A stretch of DNA of 46,969 bases, taken from the NCBI GenBank assembly GCA_046346665.1, contig JAXMHQ010000037.1:1-46969 (forward strand), in the 5' to 3' direction. This DNA is from JAXMHQ01 sp046346665. GTDB taxonomy: Bacteria; Verrucomicrobiota; Verrucomicrobiia; Limisphaerales; JAXMHQ01. Both the position numbers and the translations under genes were made by a program. Positions 31,465-39,295 of this stretch are shown here, in pieces. The notes beneath the pieces were generated by a model, which searched no databases, was not told where the DNA came from, and saw nothing but the letters and a program-made list of their open reading frames with translations. Positions within the stretch are counted from its first letter, which is position 1, and every line of letters begins with the position of its first letter.

Positions 31465-31533
31465 GGGGTCAGTCCTATAATTGTGAATTTAGGGCCAGAA
31501 TGGCACAGAATTCACAATTATAGGACTGACCCC
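31465..31533. repeat. Perfect 25-bp palindrome (REP-like, GGGGTCAGTCC type)
   Basis: Arms 31465-31489 (GGGGTCAGTCCTATAATTGT then GAATT) and 31509-31533 are exact complements around a 19-bp loop. Elements that start with GGGGTCAG-type words at each outer end are known to me as palindromes mobilised by RAYT/TnpA-REP transposases; no such transposase is in this window. It overlaps the 3' end of the DUF167 gene. Confidence 0.85.
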
Positions 31534-31829
31534 TTTTCGCCGGCCGATTGGAGGCGGCGCCGGGCCTCGGGCTCGGAGATTCCGTGAATGCGAATCATTT
31601 TGTGCCGCGAGGTTTGCCCGCGCACCAGTTCCAGTTGCGCACGCCCGCAGCCCAGCACCTCCGACAGCAATTCCATCAAGGCGCGGTTCGCAGCGGCGTC
31701 CACCGGCGGCGCGGTCACCCGGATGCGCAATTCGTTTCCGAGAGGTTCGCCGATGCCGCTGGATGAAGCCCGCGGCTGGAGTTTCACCGACAGAACCAGG
31801 TTTCCGGATTGGGAATGAAGATACGGCAT
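31518..31829 (-). CDS. DUF167 (YggU-like) protein
   Basis: A 103-residue cytoplasmic protein of the DUF167/YggU family, whose role is not established. It shows the expected layout: VLSVKLQPRASSSGIGEPLG, LRIRVTAPPVDAAANRALME (the APPVDGxAN-type motif), LLSEVLG, and LVRGQTSRHKMIRIHGI. The C terminus KGSVL and the TAA stop lie inside the 25-bp palindrome at 31465-31533, so the end of the protein appears to have been supplied by that element. The start MPYLHSQSGNLVLSVK was chosen because the longer frame upstream has the composition of a shadow. Confidence 0.85.
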   Translation of the reverse strand: MPYLHSQSGNLVLSVKLQPRASSSGIGEPLGNELRIRVTAPPVDAAANRALMELLSEVLGCGRAQLELVRGQTSRHKMIRIHGISEPEARRRLQSAGEKGSVL

Positions 31830-31889
31830 GCGCGAACGTAGAATAAACCGGCGCTGGCAACGCGCGAGCCGGAAATGTAACCTCCGGCC

Positions 31890-32108
31890 ATGCCCAGCCT
31901 CGATTCCGCCACCGTGATCGCCTCGCTTGTCTGGGGATCGGTTGGACTGGGCTGCGCCGGTTACGGCCTCAAACAGAAATCCTGGAATGCGTTGTTCGGC
32001 GGAGTCGCGCTCGTGGCGGCGTCGTATTTCATCAGCTCGGCGGCGCTGCTCTGGTTGGCCGGCGCGGTGATCGCGGCGGCGATGTGGCTTCTCCGCGGCC
32101 GGTTCTGA
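31890..32108 (+). CDS. Small two-helix membrane protein
   Basis: A 72-residue protein with two hydrophobic segments (about 7-26 and 35-66), separated by KQKSWNAL, and a basic end MWLLRGRF. This looks like a hairpin in the inner membrane. I do not recognise a family. It is divergent from DUF167 (60 bp apart) and convergent with rluE, with one base between the stops, so both ends are constrained. Confidence 0.7.
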   Translation: MPSLDSATVIASLVWGSVGLGCAGYGLKQKSWNALFGGVALVAASYFISSAALLWLAGAVIAAAMWLLRGRF

Positions 32109-32109
32109 T

Positions 32110-32673
32110 TCAGCCAAGAACCTGCCGCCGCTGCTCGGCGTCCATCTCGCGCCACGTTCCCGGGGCCAGGGTGCCCAACTGGAAATTCCCGATCCGCACC
32201 CGCACCAGCCGCAGCGTGGGATATCCTACCGCCGCGGTCATGCGCCGCACCTGCCGGTTTTTGCCCTCCACCAGCTCCAGCGAAATCCAGCAGGTCGGAA
32301 CTGTCTTGCGAAATCGCACGGGTGGATTCCTCGGTGGCAGATCCGGTTCCGGTTCCAGCCGCCGGCACCGGCATGGCAGCGTTGTCCGCCCCTGCACCAC
32401 CAGCCCCGATTCCAGCCGCCGCAGGGCGGCGTCGTCAGGCACCCGCTCCACCTGCGCCCAGTATTCCCGCGCATGGCCGCGCGCCGGATTCAGCAGCCGG
32501 TCGTTCAACGCCGCCTCGTCGCTCAACAACAGCAATCCCTCGGAATCCGCATCCAGCCGCCCGATTGGGTAAATGTTCTTTGGAAACCCGAAATCGGCCA
32601 GCGTACGGTGCGGGCTGTCCTCGCGTGTGAATTGCGACAGGACCCCGAACGGCTTGTGAAATGCCACCAGCAT
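32110..32673 (-). CDS. rluE: 23S rRNA pseudouridine synthase, RluE type
   Basis: Converts a uridine of 23S rRNA (U2457 in E. coli) to pseudouridine. The 187-residue protein is a compact RsuA/RluB/E/F-type synthase without an S4 domain, as is typical of RluE. It begins VAFHKPFGVLSQFT, has the catalytic motif IYPIGRLDADSEGLLLL (Asp in RLDADS), EGKNRQVRRMTAAVGYPTL and LRLVRVRIGNFQLG near the C terminus. Starts at ATG 32673; its upstream spacer is shared with the divergent HAD-Nudix gene and contains a heptanucleotide array. Confidence 0.92.
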   Translation of the reverse strand: MLVAFHKPFGVLSQFTREDSPHRTLADFGFPKNIYPIGRLDADSEGLLLLSDEAALNDRLLNPARGHAREYWAQVERVPDDAALRRLESGLVVQGRTTLPCRCRRLEPEPDLPPRNPPVRFRKTVPTCWISLELVEGKNRQVRRMTAAVGYPTLRLVRVRIGNFQLGTLAPGTWREMDAEQRRQVLG

Positions 32674-32691
32674 TGTCCGGACACGGTAAGT

Positions 32692-32722
32692 GTTGAAGGT
32701 TGAAAGTTGAAGGTTGAAAGTT
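32692..32722. repeat. Heptanucleotide array GTTGAAR, about 4.4 units
   Basis: GTTGAAG GTTGAAA GTTGAAG GTTGAAA GTT. It is related to the array at 6003-6034 and occupies most of the spacer between divergent rluE and HAD-Nudix genes, ending 11 bp before the latter's GTG. Confidence 0.85.
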
Positions 32723-32733
32723 AGAATTCAACC

Positions 32734-33828
32734 GTGATCCGGAACATTCTCTTCGACTGGTCGGGCACGCTGGTGGACGACCTGCCGGCGGTCTGGAAGG
32801 CGACCAACGCCGTCCTGGCGCAGGCGCAGGGCGAGGAGATGTCGCTCGACATGTTCCGCGGCGAATTCTGCCTGCCGTTCTCGCGGTTTTACGAACGGCA
32901 CGCCCCCGCTGTCGACCTGCCCAGGCTTGAGTCCTGGTACATGGACCATTTCCGGGGAGTCCAGGATTCAGTCCGCGAGCTGCCGCACGCGCGGGAGTTT
33001 CTCGAGTTCTGCCGCGCCCGCGGCGTCCGCTGTTTCCTGCTCAGTTCCATCCATGCCGACCATTTCCTCGTGCAATCCGAAGCCATCGGGTTCGCCGGCT
33101 GCTTCGAAAAAGCCTATGTGGCCGTCCGCGACAAACGCCACCAGATCCACGACCTGATTGCCGCGCACGGTCTTGACCCGGCGGAGACGCTGTTCATCGG
33201 CGACATGCAGCACGACATCGAAACCGCCCGGCACGGCGGCGTGCGGTCGTGCGCCGTGCTCACCGGCTACAACACGCTCAGCCAGCTCCGCGCCGCGGCT
33301 CCCGATCTCATCGTGGAACACCTGGGTGAACTGCGCGCCCTGCTTGAACGCTCCGGAATGGACCTGCCCGCGCCCGGCGCGGGAACTCCGGCGGCCCCGA
33401 TCCCCACGGTCGGCGGCCTCATCTTCGACGACCGGGGCCGTGTGCTCATGCTGCGCACGCACAAATGGTCCGATCTCTGGGGCATTCCCGGCGGCAAGAT
33501 CAAGTGGGGCGAATCGTCCATCGACGCGCTCCGGCGCGAATTGCTGGAGGAAACCGGCCTCGAGATCGACGACCTCCGGTTCGTGCTCGTCCAGGATTGC
33601 ATTCATTCGAAAGAATTTTATCGCGACGCGCACTTCATTCTGTTGAATTATACCTGCCGTTGCGCGGGGACACCGAGGGTGGTGTTGAACAGCGAGGCGC
33701 GGGAGTTCCGGTGGGTCAGCCTGGCCGAAGCCTGTGAATTGCCCTTGAACCACCCGACGCGCGTCCTGGTGAACGCCGTGATGAAGGCCCGCAGCGCCGC
33801 AATGAAAGGAACCGAAACAGATGTCTAG
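32734..33828 (+). CDS. HAD phosphatase-like / Nudix hydrolase fusion upstream of folB
   Basis: A 364-residue two-domain protein. Residues 1-212 are HAD-like: motif I FDWSGTLVDD (nucleophile D8; the usual second Asp is Ser10), motif II LLSS, motif III Lys in RDKRHQ, and motif IV FIGDMQHDIETA. After a Pro/Ala/Gly linker, residues 225-355 form a Nudix domain with an intact Nudix box GGKIKWGESSIDALRRELLE followed by ETGLE. Its stop overlaps the folB start by 8 bp (ATGTCTAG), so the two are translationally coupled. Nudix enzymes remove pyrophosphate from dihydroneopterin triphosphate and an unassigned phosphatase removes the last phosphate before FolB; a fused HAD-Nudix enzyme could do both. This function is inferred. 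GTG start; no Shine-Dalgarno seen. Confidence 0.85.
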   Translation: MIRNILFDWSGTLVDDLPAVWKATNAVLAQAQGEEMSLDMFRGEFCLPFSRFYERHAPAVDLPRLESWYMDHFRGVQDSVRELPHAREFLEFCRARGVRCFLLSSIHADHFLVQSEAIGFAGCFEKAYVAVRDKRHQIHDLIAAHGLDPAETLFIGDMQHDIETARHGGVRSCAVLTGYNTLSQLRAAAPDLIVEHLGELRALLERSGMDLPAPGAGTPAAPIPTVGGLIFDDRGRVLMLRTHKWSDLWGIPGGKIKWGESSIDALRRELLEETGLEIDDLRFVLVQDCIHSKEFYRDAHFILLNYTCRCAGTPRVVLNSEAREFRWVSLAEACELPLNHPTRVLVNAVMKARSAAMKGTETDV

Positions 33829-34177
33829 AATCAGCGTGGTGGATTTGGAAGTGTCTTATCACATCGGCATTACCGACGAGGAACGCGCCACGCCGCAGCG
33901 GTTGCTGGTGACCATCGACATGGATTTCGATTTCTCCTCCGCGGCCCTGAGCGATCGCCTCGAAAAAACCGTCAATTACCAGGCGCTCGCCGATCGCGTG
34001 CTCAAATTCGGGGAAGGCCGCAACTGGCGCCTGCTTGAAAAACTCGTCACCAACCTCGCCGACGCCATCCTCATCGAATTCCGCCCCCTCAGTGTCACCG
34101 TCGAAGTGAAGAAATTCCCCATCCCCCAGGCCAAATACGTCTCCGTCACCCTCACCCGCAGCCGGGCGCACGTTTAA
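33821..34177 (+). CDS. folB: Dihydroneopterin aldolase
   Basis: Cleaves 7,8-dihydroneopterin to 6-hydroxymethyl-dihydropterin and glycolaldehyde in folate synthesis. The 118-residue protein is the standard length and shows SYHIGITDEERATPQRLLVT (conserved Glu and PQ), KTVNYQALAD (pterin-site region with conserved Tyr), LLEKLVTNLADAI (conserved Glu), and VEVKKFPIP (catalytic Lys). It starts within the last 8 bases of the HAD-Nudix gene. Other fol genes are not in the window. The call is firm; FolB and FolX differ little, so epimerase activity cannot be excluded. Confidence 0.9.
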   Translation: MSRISVVDLEVSYHIGITDEERATPQRLLVTIDMDFDFSSAALSDRLEKTVNYQALADRVLKFGEGRNWRLLEKLVTNLADAILIEFRPLSVTVEVKKFPIPQAKYVSVTLTRSRAHV

Positions 34178-34179
34178 AA

Positions 34180-34289
34180 AGTTTGGGAGTTAAAACAAGT
34201 TGAGGAGTTTAAGAGTTAAAGCGATCGCGCGTGTCCGGCGGTTTTCACTCCTGGATTCCTAAACTCTCAAATTCCTAAACTCTCAAACT
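34180..34289. repeat. Inverted repeat with duplicated arms between folB and CBS gene
   Basis: Left arm 34180-34217 (AGTTTGGGAGTT ... GGAGTTTAAGAGTT) and right arm 34247-34289 (CTCCTGGATTCCTAAACTCT onward) pair in register, each arm holding two copies of a GAGTTT/AAACTC word. The spacer is about 30 bp. It lies between convergent genes and could end transcription both ways. Confidence 0.7.
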
Positions 34290-34290
34290 G

Positions 34291-34743
34291 TTACGTCGTC
34301 CCCGGAAACCCGCTGATATACGTCTCCAACTGCCGGATCGTTGTGCCCTGGGCGGAAATCACCCAGTTCACGAGGTCGCCGATGGAAATCACTCCGAGGA
34401 TTTTGCCGTTCGACAGAACCGGCAGATGACGCACCCGGTGCTCGGTCATCAGCCGCAATCCTTCCTCGATCGTCTGCTGCGGCGTCACGTGCACCAGGTG
34501 ATCCGACAGGATCTCCCGCACGCGCGTGTCCTTCGATGACTTGCCTTTCAAAGCCACTTTCCGCGTGTAATCACGCTCCGAAATGATCCCGATCAACTTG
34601 TCCTTCTCCGTCACCAGCAACGCCCCCACGTTCTTCTCCGCCATCATCTGGATCGCCTCGAAAACCGTCACGTCGGGCGACACGGACCAGACCGTCGAAC
34701 CTTTCTGATGCAGGATTTCGTCAATGCTGCCTTGTGGGATCAT
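34291..34743 (-). CDS. CBS-domain pair protein
   Basis: A 150-residue soluble protein made of two CBS domains (Bateman module; about 10-65 and 80-140): VWSVSPDVTVFEAIQMMAEK, VGALLVTEKDKLIGIISERD, then LVHVTPQQTIEEGLRLMTEH and RHLPVLSNGKILGVISIGDL. Such modules bind adenine nucleotides, and small stand-alone ones often regulate enzymes or channels; no partner is obvious here. A GGAGG motif 8 nt before ATG 34743 fixes the start; a longer frame lacks such support. It is convergent with folB. Confidence 0.92.
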   Translation of the reverse strand: MIPQGSIDEILHQKGSTVWSVSPDVTVFEAIQMMAEKNVGALLVTEKDKLIGIISERDYTRKVALKGKSSKDTRVREILSDHLVHVTPQQTIEEGLRLMTEHRVRHLPVLSNGKILGVISIGDLVNWVISAQGTTIRQLETYISGFPGTT

Positions 34744-34916
34744 GGAAAACCTCCGGGTTATGGACCTTGCCGGCATCGTGCCGCCACGCCGGCTTCCCAG
34801 CCTCGCGCCGCGCCGCTCGATTGTCTCGGCATCGCCCGTTCATACAGCGTCTCTTCCGTCGAATGACCCGCACACCGTACCACATTCAAGCACTGATGAC
34901 AGCAACTTTTTTCGTC

Positions 34917-37352
34917 TCAATTAGCGGGAATGATCCAGGGAGACCCCGACGTTTCCCGCGAATCCAGCCCCGCCGCGCTCAGGTTGTAACCGTGCGCGAA
35001 GAATTCCAGGGTCACCGCCCCCGACCTTCGCGTGCACAACACCCGGCACCCCGCCCGACGCAACCGCTCCTCCAGCGCCGTTGTCCCCCGCCGATTCGCC
35101 GGGAATTCCGAGTCCGCCACAATCACCAGCTTCGGCCGGATCGCGGCCAGCAATGCGCCGCCCAACGGCTCGCCCCGATCCGGCAACCCCGCCACCACGA
35201 TGTCCGCCGACAAATCCAGCCCGCTTTCCAGCAGCAATTCCTGCCCTTCAGTTCCCAGGTCCGACGACAGTATCACCCGGCAGTTCCCGCATCGCGCGGC
35301 CAGCACGAGAGCGCCGTCATCCGCCATTGCCGTCCGCGAAAACCCCGGCCCCGGGTGCTGCACCTGCCATGGCCCGATGAAATCGCCCCGCCCCACCCTT
35401 CGTATCCGGCCCGGAACGGAAGCGGCCCGCTCCTCCGCCGATCGATACACCGCCGATCGAAAGGACGCCCGGCTCATCCACACGCGCTCGATGCAACACG
35501 CGTCCGCCAAGGTCTCGAAACCGCCGACCGACCGCGCATCCCCGTGGGTTAACACAAGGTCGCCCAACGAATTCACCCCGTGCGCCCGCAGAAACGGGAC
35601 GAGAACAAATCGCGCCCCGTTCGCGTTGCCGCAATCCACCAGCCAATCCTGTCCGGGAGTTTCAGAATACACCGCGAATCCCCCGTTCATCGGAAGCACC
35701 GTCACCCGCGCCGCGGCCTGGTGGTATTGCCGCCAACCCATCCACGCAAATACAACCAGTCCCAAGACCGCCAGCCGGCATCGTCCCCAGCGCGGCCGAA
35801 AAATCCATCCGGAGAAAAACGCCAGGAACACGGCGTAGTAGGCCGCCATTCCCGGCACCCCCGGCGAGGCCGCATAAAAACTCGCCAGCGGCCAGTCCGC
35901 AAACCAGCGGCTGGATTCCGCGATGCCACCCATCAGGAACCACCCCGCGTGATTGAACAGGATCGACACCGCCGGCCACCATGCGGCGAAGCAAAGGCTG
36001 AGGAGATTGCTCGCCAGCACAAGCGCGCACAGCGGGATGGCAACCATGTTCGCCGGCGTGCTGACGGGCGAAACGACATGGAAATATTCAGCCACCAGCG
36101 GGAGCGATCCCAGCCACGCCGCCAGGGACGTGAGACCCAGGTCGACTGTGTGCCGGGTCAACCGTTCGACGCCCGTCCGCCAGGCCGTCCGCGCCGGGTC
36201 CGGCTTGAGCGGATCATGCGCCGCCCAGGCGCGGCTCAAGCTGTGGAAAACCCCCATCCCGATCACCATGCAGCAGACCACGACAAACGAGAGCTGGAAG
36301 CCCGCCTCGAACAACTGCTGCGGATCCCACAGCAAAATCAAAAACGCGGACAGATACAGCGAGTTGATCAGGTCGCCCGGACGCCGCAGCGCCCAACCGG
36401 CCACGATCACCGACAGCATCACCGCCGCCCGGATGGCTGAGGCGGGCCAGCCTGTGACAGCCGTGTAAACCCAGATCACCGGCAGCACTGCCAGGCCGCA
36501 CAGGAATCGCGGCATCCGGCCCAGCCGCAGCGCGGTTAGAAACAACCCGAACAAGATCGCCATTCTCAGGCCGTCCACGGCGAATATATGGAATGTGGCC
36601 GCTTTCACGAACGGCTCGGCCGTTTCCTCCGTCAGCCATTCCCGCTCCCCCAGCGTCAAGGCCCATTCCAGGTGCAGGTTCTCGTCTTCCACCGGCAACC
36701 CTTTCGCCAGTGCCCCGCGCGCCCAGTCCCGAAACCGGTCGCCCCACGGCCGCTCCCGCGAAACGGAATCCAGCAACCGCCAGTCCGCCTCCCCGCAGCG
36801 CAACTGGTAATACACTTCCCTCCGCGCCAGCCACCCGCGAAAATCAAACAACCCCGGCGCCAGCGGGCCCGGAGGCGGCCCCAACACCCCCGAAACTTCA
36901 CACCGGCTCCCCGCCACAAATCCCTCCCCCAACAATCCACGGCTTCGAACCAGGACCCGGCCCCGCGCAGGCTGCCAGTGCGCTTCACGCCCGATCTCGT
37001 CCAGATCCATCTCCACAATCGTGGCACCCGGCCCCGGTGAATCCCCCTCCACCCGGGTGCGACGCGGCGATCCGCACAACCGGCCGCGCACCTCGACAAT
37101 TGCCGGCTCTTCGTCAAAGCTCCGCCGGACATCCCATGGCGACACGGCCCCGTGATAAGCCGCCTGGCGCGTCCATCCCGACATGAGAATCGCCGCGGCG
37201 AGCAGCACACCCCGGCTTTGAGGCAGAAGACAGGCGGCCACCACCAGGAGAAGGGAAGTGACGAACAGAAGGATCAGCCCTGGTTGCAGCCATTCACCCA
37301 GCAGCAACCCGCCCACGTAACACAAGACCACAGGCCCCAGCGGTCGTTTCAT
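34917..37352 (-). CDS. comEC: ComEC/Rec2 DNA-uptake channel protein with degenerate MBL domain
   Basis: Inner-membrane channel that carries single-stranded DNA into the cytoplasm during transformation. The 811-residue protein has two N-terminal helices (about 8-40), a DUF4131-type OB-fold region (about 80-180), a competence domain with about 8-10 helices (about 245-540; AATFHIFAVDGLRMAILFG and GWPASAIRAAVML), and a C-terminal metallo-beta-lactamase-like domain (about 560-785). In that domain the metal motif usually written THxDxDHxGG reads LTHGDARSVGG (residues 601-611), so key ligands are missing. The catalytic fold may be inactive. No other competence gene lies nearby. Confidence 0.9.
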   Translation of the reverse strand: MKRPLGPVVLCYVGGLLLGEWLQPGLILLFVTSLLLVVAACLLPQSRGVLLAAAILMSGWTRQAAYHGAVSPWDVRRSFDEEPAIVEVRGRLCGSPRRTRVEGDSPGPGATIVEMDLDEIGREAHWQPARGRVLVRSRGLLGEGFVAGSRCEVSGVLGPPPGPLAPGLFDFRGWLARREVYYQLRCGEADWRLLDSVSRERPWGDRFRDWARGALAKGLPVEDENLHLEWALTLGEREWLTEETAEPFVKAATFHIFAVDGLRMAILFGLFLTALRLGRMPRFLCGLAVLPVIWVYTAVTGWPASAIRAAVMLSVIVAGWALRRPGDLINSLYLSAFLILLWDPQQLFEAGFQLSFVVVCCMVIGMGVFHSLSRAWAAHDPLKPDPARTAWRTGVERLTRHTVDLGLTSLAAWLGSLPLVAEYFHVVSPVSTPANMVAIPLCALVLASNLLSLCFAAWWPAVSILFNHAGWFLMGGIAESSRWFADWPLASFYAASPGVPGMAAYYAVFLAFFSGWIFRPRWGRCRLAVLGLVVFAWMGWRQYHQAAARVTVLPMNGGFAVYSETPGQDWLVDCGNANGARFVLVPFLRAHGVNSLGDLVLTHGDARSVGGFETLADACCIERVWMSRASFRSAVYRSAEERAASVPGRIRRVGRGDFIGPWQVQHPGPGFSRTAMADDGALVLAARCGNCRVILSSDLGTEGQELLLESGLDLSADIVVAGLPDRGEPLGGALLAAIRPKLVIVADSEFPANRRGTTALEERLRRAGCRVLCTRRSGAVTLEFFAHGYNLSAAGLDSRETSGSPWIIPAN

Positions 37353-37400
37353 GCGCCCGCCCCATCCTGAACCGGTCCGCCCGCTTTGAAAACAACAGAA

Positions 37401-37883
37401 TCAACCCCGCGACTGCGCCGCTTCGCGCCCCCATGCGCCCCGCCAGCAGCCGAGTCCCCACAGGATCAACAAACCCGCCGCGGCCCCGGTCACGTCAATC
37501 ACCACGTCATGCACCGCCGCAGTCCTGCCGGGCACAAAGATCTGGTGGATTTCGTCGCTTGACGCATAAAGCGCTACGCCGCCCAGCGCCCAGCCTGCCG
37601 TGCGCCAGGACCACGGACGCGGATCACGCCGCACGGGCTTCCGCAGCGCGCGCCACAACAGCCACCCCAGCACCGCATACTCCGCCAGGTGCGCCGCCTT
37701 GCGAACCCCCATCACCGCCAGGTCCACCACGTCGTCCGAAATCGACGGAAACAGCCAGCGCAACAGCGGCCCGATCAGCCGCGAATGCGCCACCGATTTC
37801 CGGTCCGCCGACGCCGAATAAATCAGCGCCATCCAGATCACCACCGGAAACCAGTACTTGAACCAAATTCGGATCCTGGGCAT
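37401..37883 (-). CDS. VanZ-like family membrane protein
   Basis: A 160-residue protein with four helices. Features of the VanZ-like family are visible: WMALIYSASADRKSVA after the first helix, VRKAAHLAEYAVLGWLLWRA (conserved RKxAHxxEY), and LYASSDEIHQIFVPGRTAAV followed by HDVVIDVTGA (conserved DExHQxFVPGRxxxxxDvxxD). The function is unknown in most bacteria; the relative VanZ gives low teicoplanin resistance. I chose ATG 37883 because it leads directly into the first helix. It lies 48 bp after comEC's start in the same direction and is divergent from pdxJ. Confidence 0.85.
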   Translation of the reverse strand: MPRIRIWFKYWFPVVIWMALIYSASADRKSVAHSRLIGPLLRWLFPSISDDVVDLAVMGVRKAAHLAEYAVLGWLLWRALRKPVRRDPRPWSWRTAGWALGGVALYASSDEIHQIFVPGRTAAVHDVVIDVTGAAAGLLILWGLGCWRGAWGREAAQSRG

Positions 37884-38001
37884 CGCGGATAAAAACCAAA
37901 TCCCCGGCTGCGGATCAAACTTATTTGCCTTCCGCCCCATTCTCTGGCAAATGAGAAGTCCGCCCCGCGCCCGTTTTTCGAAGCGGACGCGAGGGCGAGC
38001 G

Positions 38002-38745
38002 ATGCTGAAACTGGGTGTTAATATTGATCATGTCGCCACGTTGCGGGAAGCGCGCTATCGCGGCCGCGGCTTCGGCGAACCCGACCCCGTCGCGGCCGCC
38101 ATCGCCTGCGTGCGCGCCGGCGCCCATGGCATCACGGTCCACCTCCGTGAAGACCGCCGCCATATCCAGGACCGCGATGTTTGGAAAATCCGCGAAGTCG
38201 TCCGAACCCGCTTGAACCTCGAGATGGCCAACACCCCCGCCATCGTCGACATCGCCCTCCGCCTCAAACCTGAAATCGTCTGCCTTGTCCCCGAGCGCCG
38301 ACTCGAGGTCACCACGGAAGGCGGGCTCGACGTCGCCGGCGCGGAAAAGGCCCTCGCCGAGACCGTGAAACGGCTCTCGGGAAACGGCATCGAAGTCAGC
38401 CTGTTCATCGCGCCCGACCCGGCGCAGATCCGGGCCGCCGCACGCACCGGCGCCGGATTCATCGAACTGCACACCGGCGCCTTCGCCGAAAGCCTCGCGG
38501 TCGACAAACCCCGTGACCGCGCCGAACTCGACCGCCTCGCCGCCGGCGCCGCCCTCGCCCGGGAACTGGGCCTCAAGGTCAATGCCGGCCATGGCCTCAA
38601 TTACGAGAACGTCACACAGCTTTTCGAAATCGCCGGGCTTGTCGAATTGAACATCGGACACAGCATCGTCAGCCGCGCCGTTTTCACCGGCATGGAAACC
38701 GCCGTCCGCGACATGCTCCAGTTGCTCAAATCCTATGCCGGCTGA
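38002..38745 (+). CDS. pdxJ: Pyridoxine 5'-phosphate synthase
   Basis: Condenses 1-deoxy-D-xylulose 5-phosphate with 3-amino-2-oxopropyl phosphate to give pyridoxine 5'-phosphate (vitamin B6). The 247-residue (beta/alpha)8 protein starts MLKLGVNIDHVATLREARY, with NIDHVATLR as the family signature, and has GITVHLREDRRHIQDRDV (catalytic loop), a VCLVPERR strand followed by LEVTTEGGLD, IELHTGAFAE, and LKVNAGHGLNYENV. ATG 38002 gives the family N terminus. It is followed 12 bp later by acpS, a common pairing in bacteria. Confidence 0.97.
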   Translation: MLKLGVNIDHVATLREARYRGRGFGEPDPVAAAIACVRAGAHGITVHLREDRRHIQDRDVWKIREVVRTRLNLEMANTPAIVDIALRLKPEIVCLVPERRLEVTTEGGLDVAGAEKALAETVKRLSGNGIEVSLFIAPDPAQIRAAARTGAGFIELHTGAFAESLAVDKPRDRAELDRLAAGAALARELGLKVNAGHGLNYENVTQLFEIAGLVELNIGHSIVSRAVFTGMETAVRDMLQLLKSYAG

Positions 38746-38757
38746 CCCCCAATTCGA

Positions 38758-39138
38758 ATGATCCTCGGCGTCGGCATCGACCTCATCGAAGTCGCCCGCA
38801 TCGAAGCGTCCTTCGCCCGGTTCGGGGAACGATTCGTCAACCGCATCCTGCTGCCGGGCGAGATCGAGTATTGCCTGTCCCACAAACGGCCCGCGCCGTT
38901 CCTCGCCGCGCGGTTCGCCGCGAAGGAAGCCATCTCGAAAGCCTTCGGCACCGGCATCGGCGCCCGGCTCGGCTGGCAGGACATGGAAGTGCGCCGCCGC
39001 GAATCCGGCGAACCTTACGTCGTCCTCCACGGCAACGGTCTCTCCCTCCTGCAGGAGCGAGGTGCGAACTCCGTCCTGCTCAGCCTCAGCCACACCGACC
39101 ACCACGCCACCGCCGTGGCGATCCTGCAGCGCGATTGA
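38758..39138 (+). CDS. acpS: Holo-[acyl-carrier-protein] synthase
   Basis: Transfers the 4'-phosphopantetheine arm of CoA to acyl carrier protein. The 126-residue protein has the family hallmarks: MILGVGIDLIEVARIEASFA (Mg-binding Asp), FLAARFAAKEAISKAFGTGI (the FAxKEAxxKAxG motif with catalytic Glu) and LLSLSHTDHHATAVAI (conserved SLSH). Length is normal. It is probably cotranscribed with pdxJ, given 12 bp of spacing. Confidence 0.96.
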   Translation: MILGVGIDLIEVARIEASFARFGERFVNRILLPGEIEYCLSHKRPAPFLAARFAAKEAISKAFGTGIGARLGWQDMEVRRRESGEPYVVLHGNGLSLLQERGANSVLLSLSHTDHHATAVAILQRD

Positions 39139-39148
39139 TCGCTTCCTC

Positions 39149-39211
39149 GTAGCCGCGATCGTGAGATCGCGGAGGGGCTGGCGGAGAAGAACCGCAATCG
39201 CACGATTGCGG
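39149..39211. repeat. Extragenic repeat family C, copy 2, with a second palindrome
   Basis: 39149-39173 repeats the 25 bases found at 6034, including palindrome CCGCGATCGTGAGATCGCGG. A second, related palindrome CCGCAATCGCACGATTGCGG follows at 39192-39211 and is flanked by GCTGCGGG. It starts 10 bp after the acpS stop. Confidence 0.85.
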
Positions 39212-39295
39212 CTGCGGGAAACTCGCGAAAACGATGGCTTCCGCCGGCAAAAACACCTAAAGTCAGCAAGGTATTTGCCGACAGCACGCTTGGGA

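Noticed and set aside
31465..31533. Rho-independent terminator only
   Set aside because: The 25-bp perfect arms with GGGGTCAG ends and overlap with a coding end fit a mobile palindrome better, although it may also terminate transcription.
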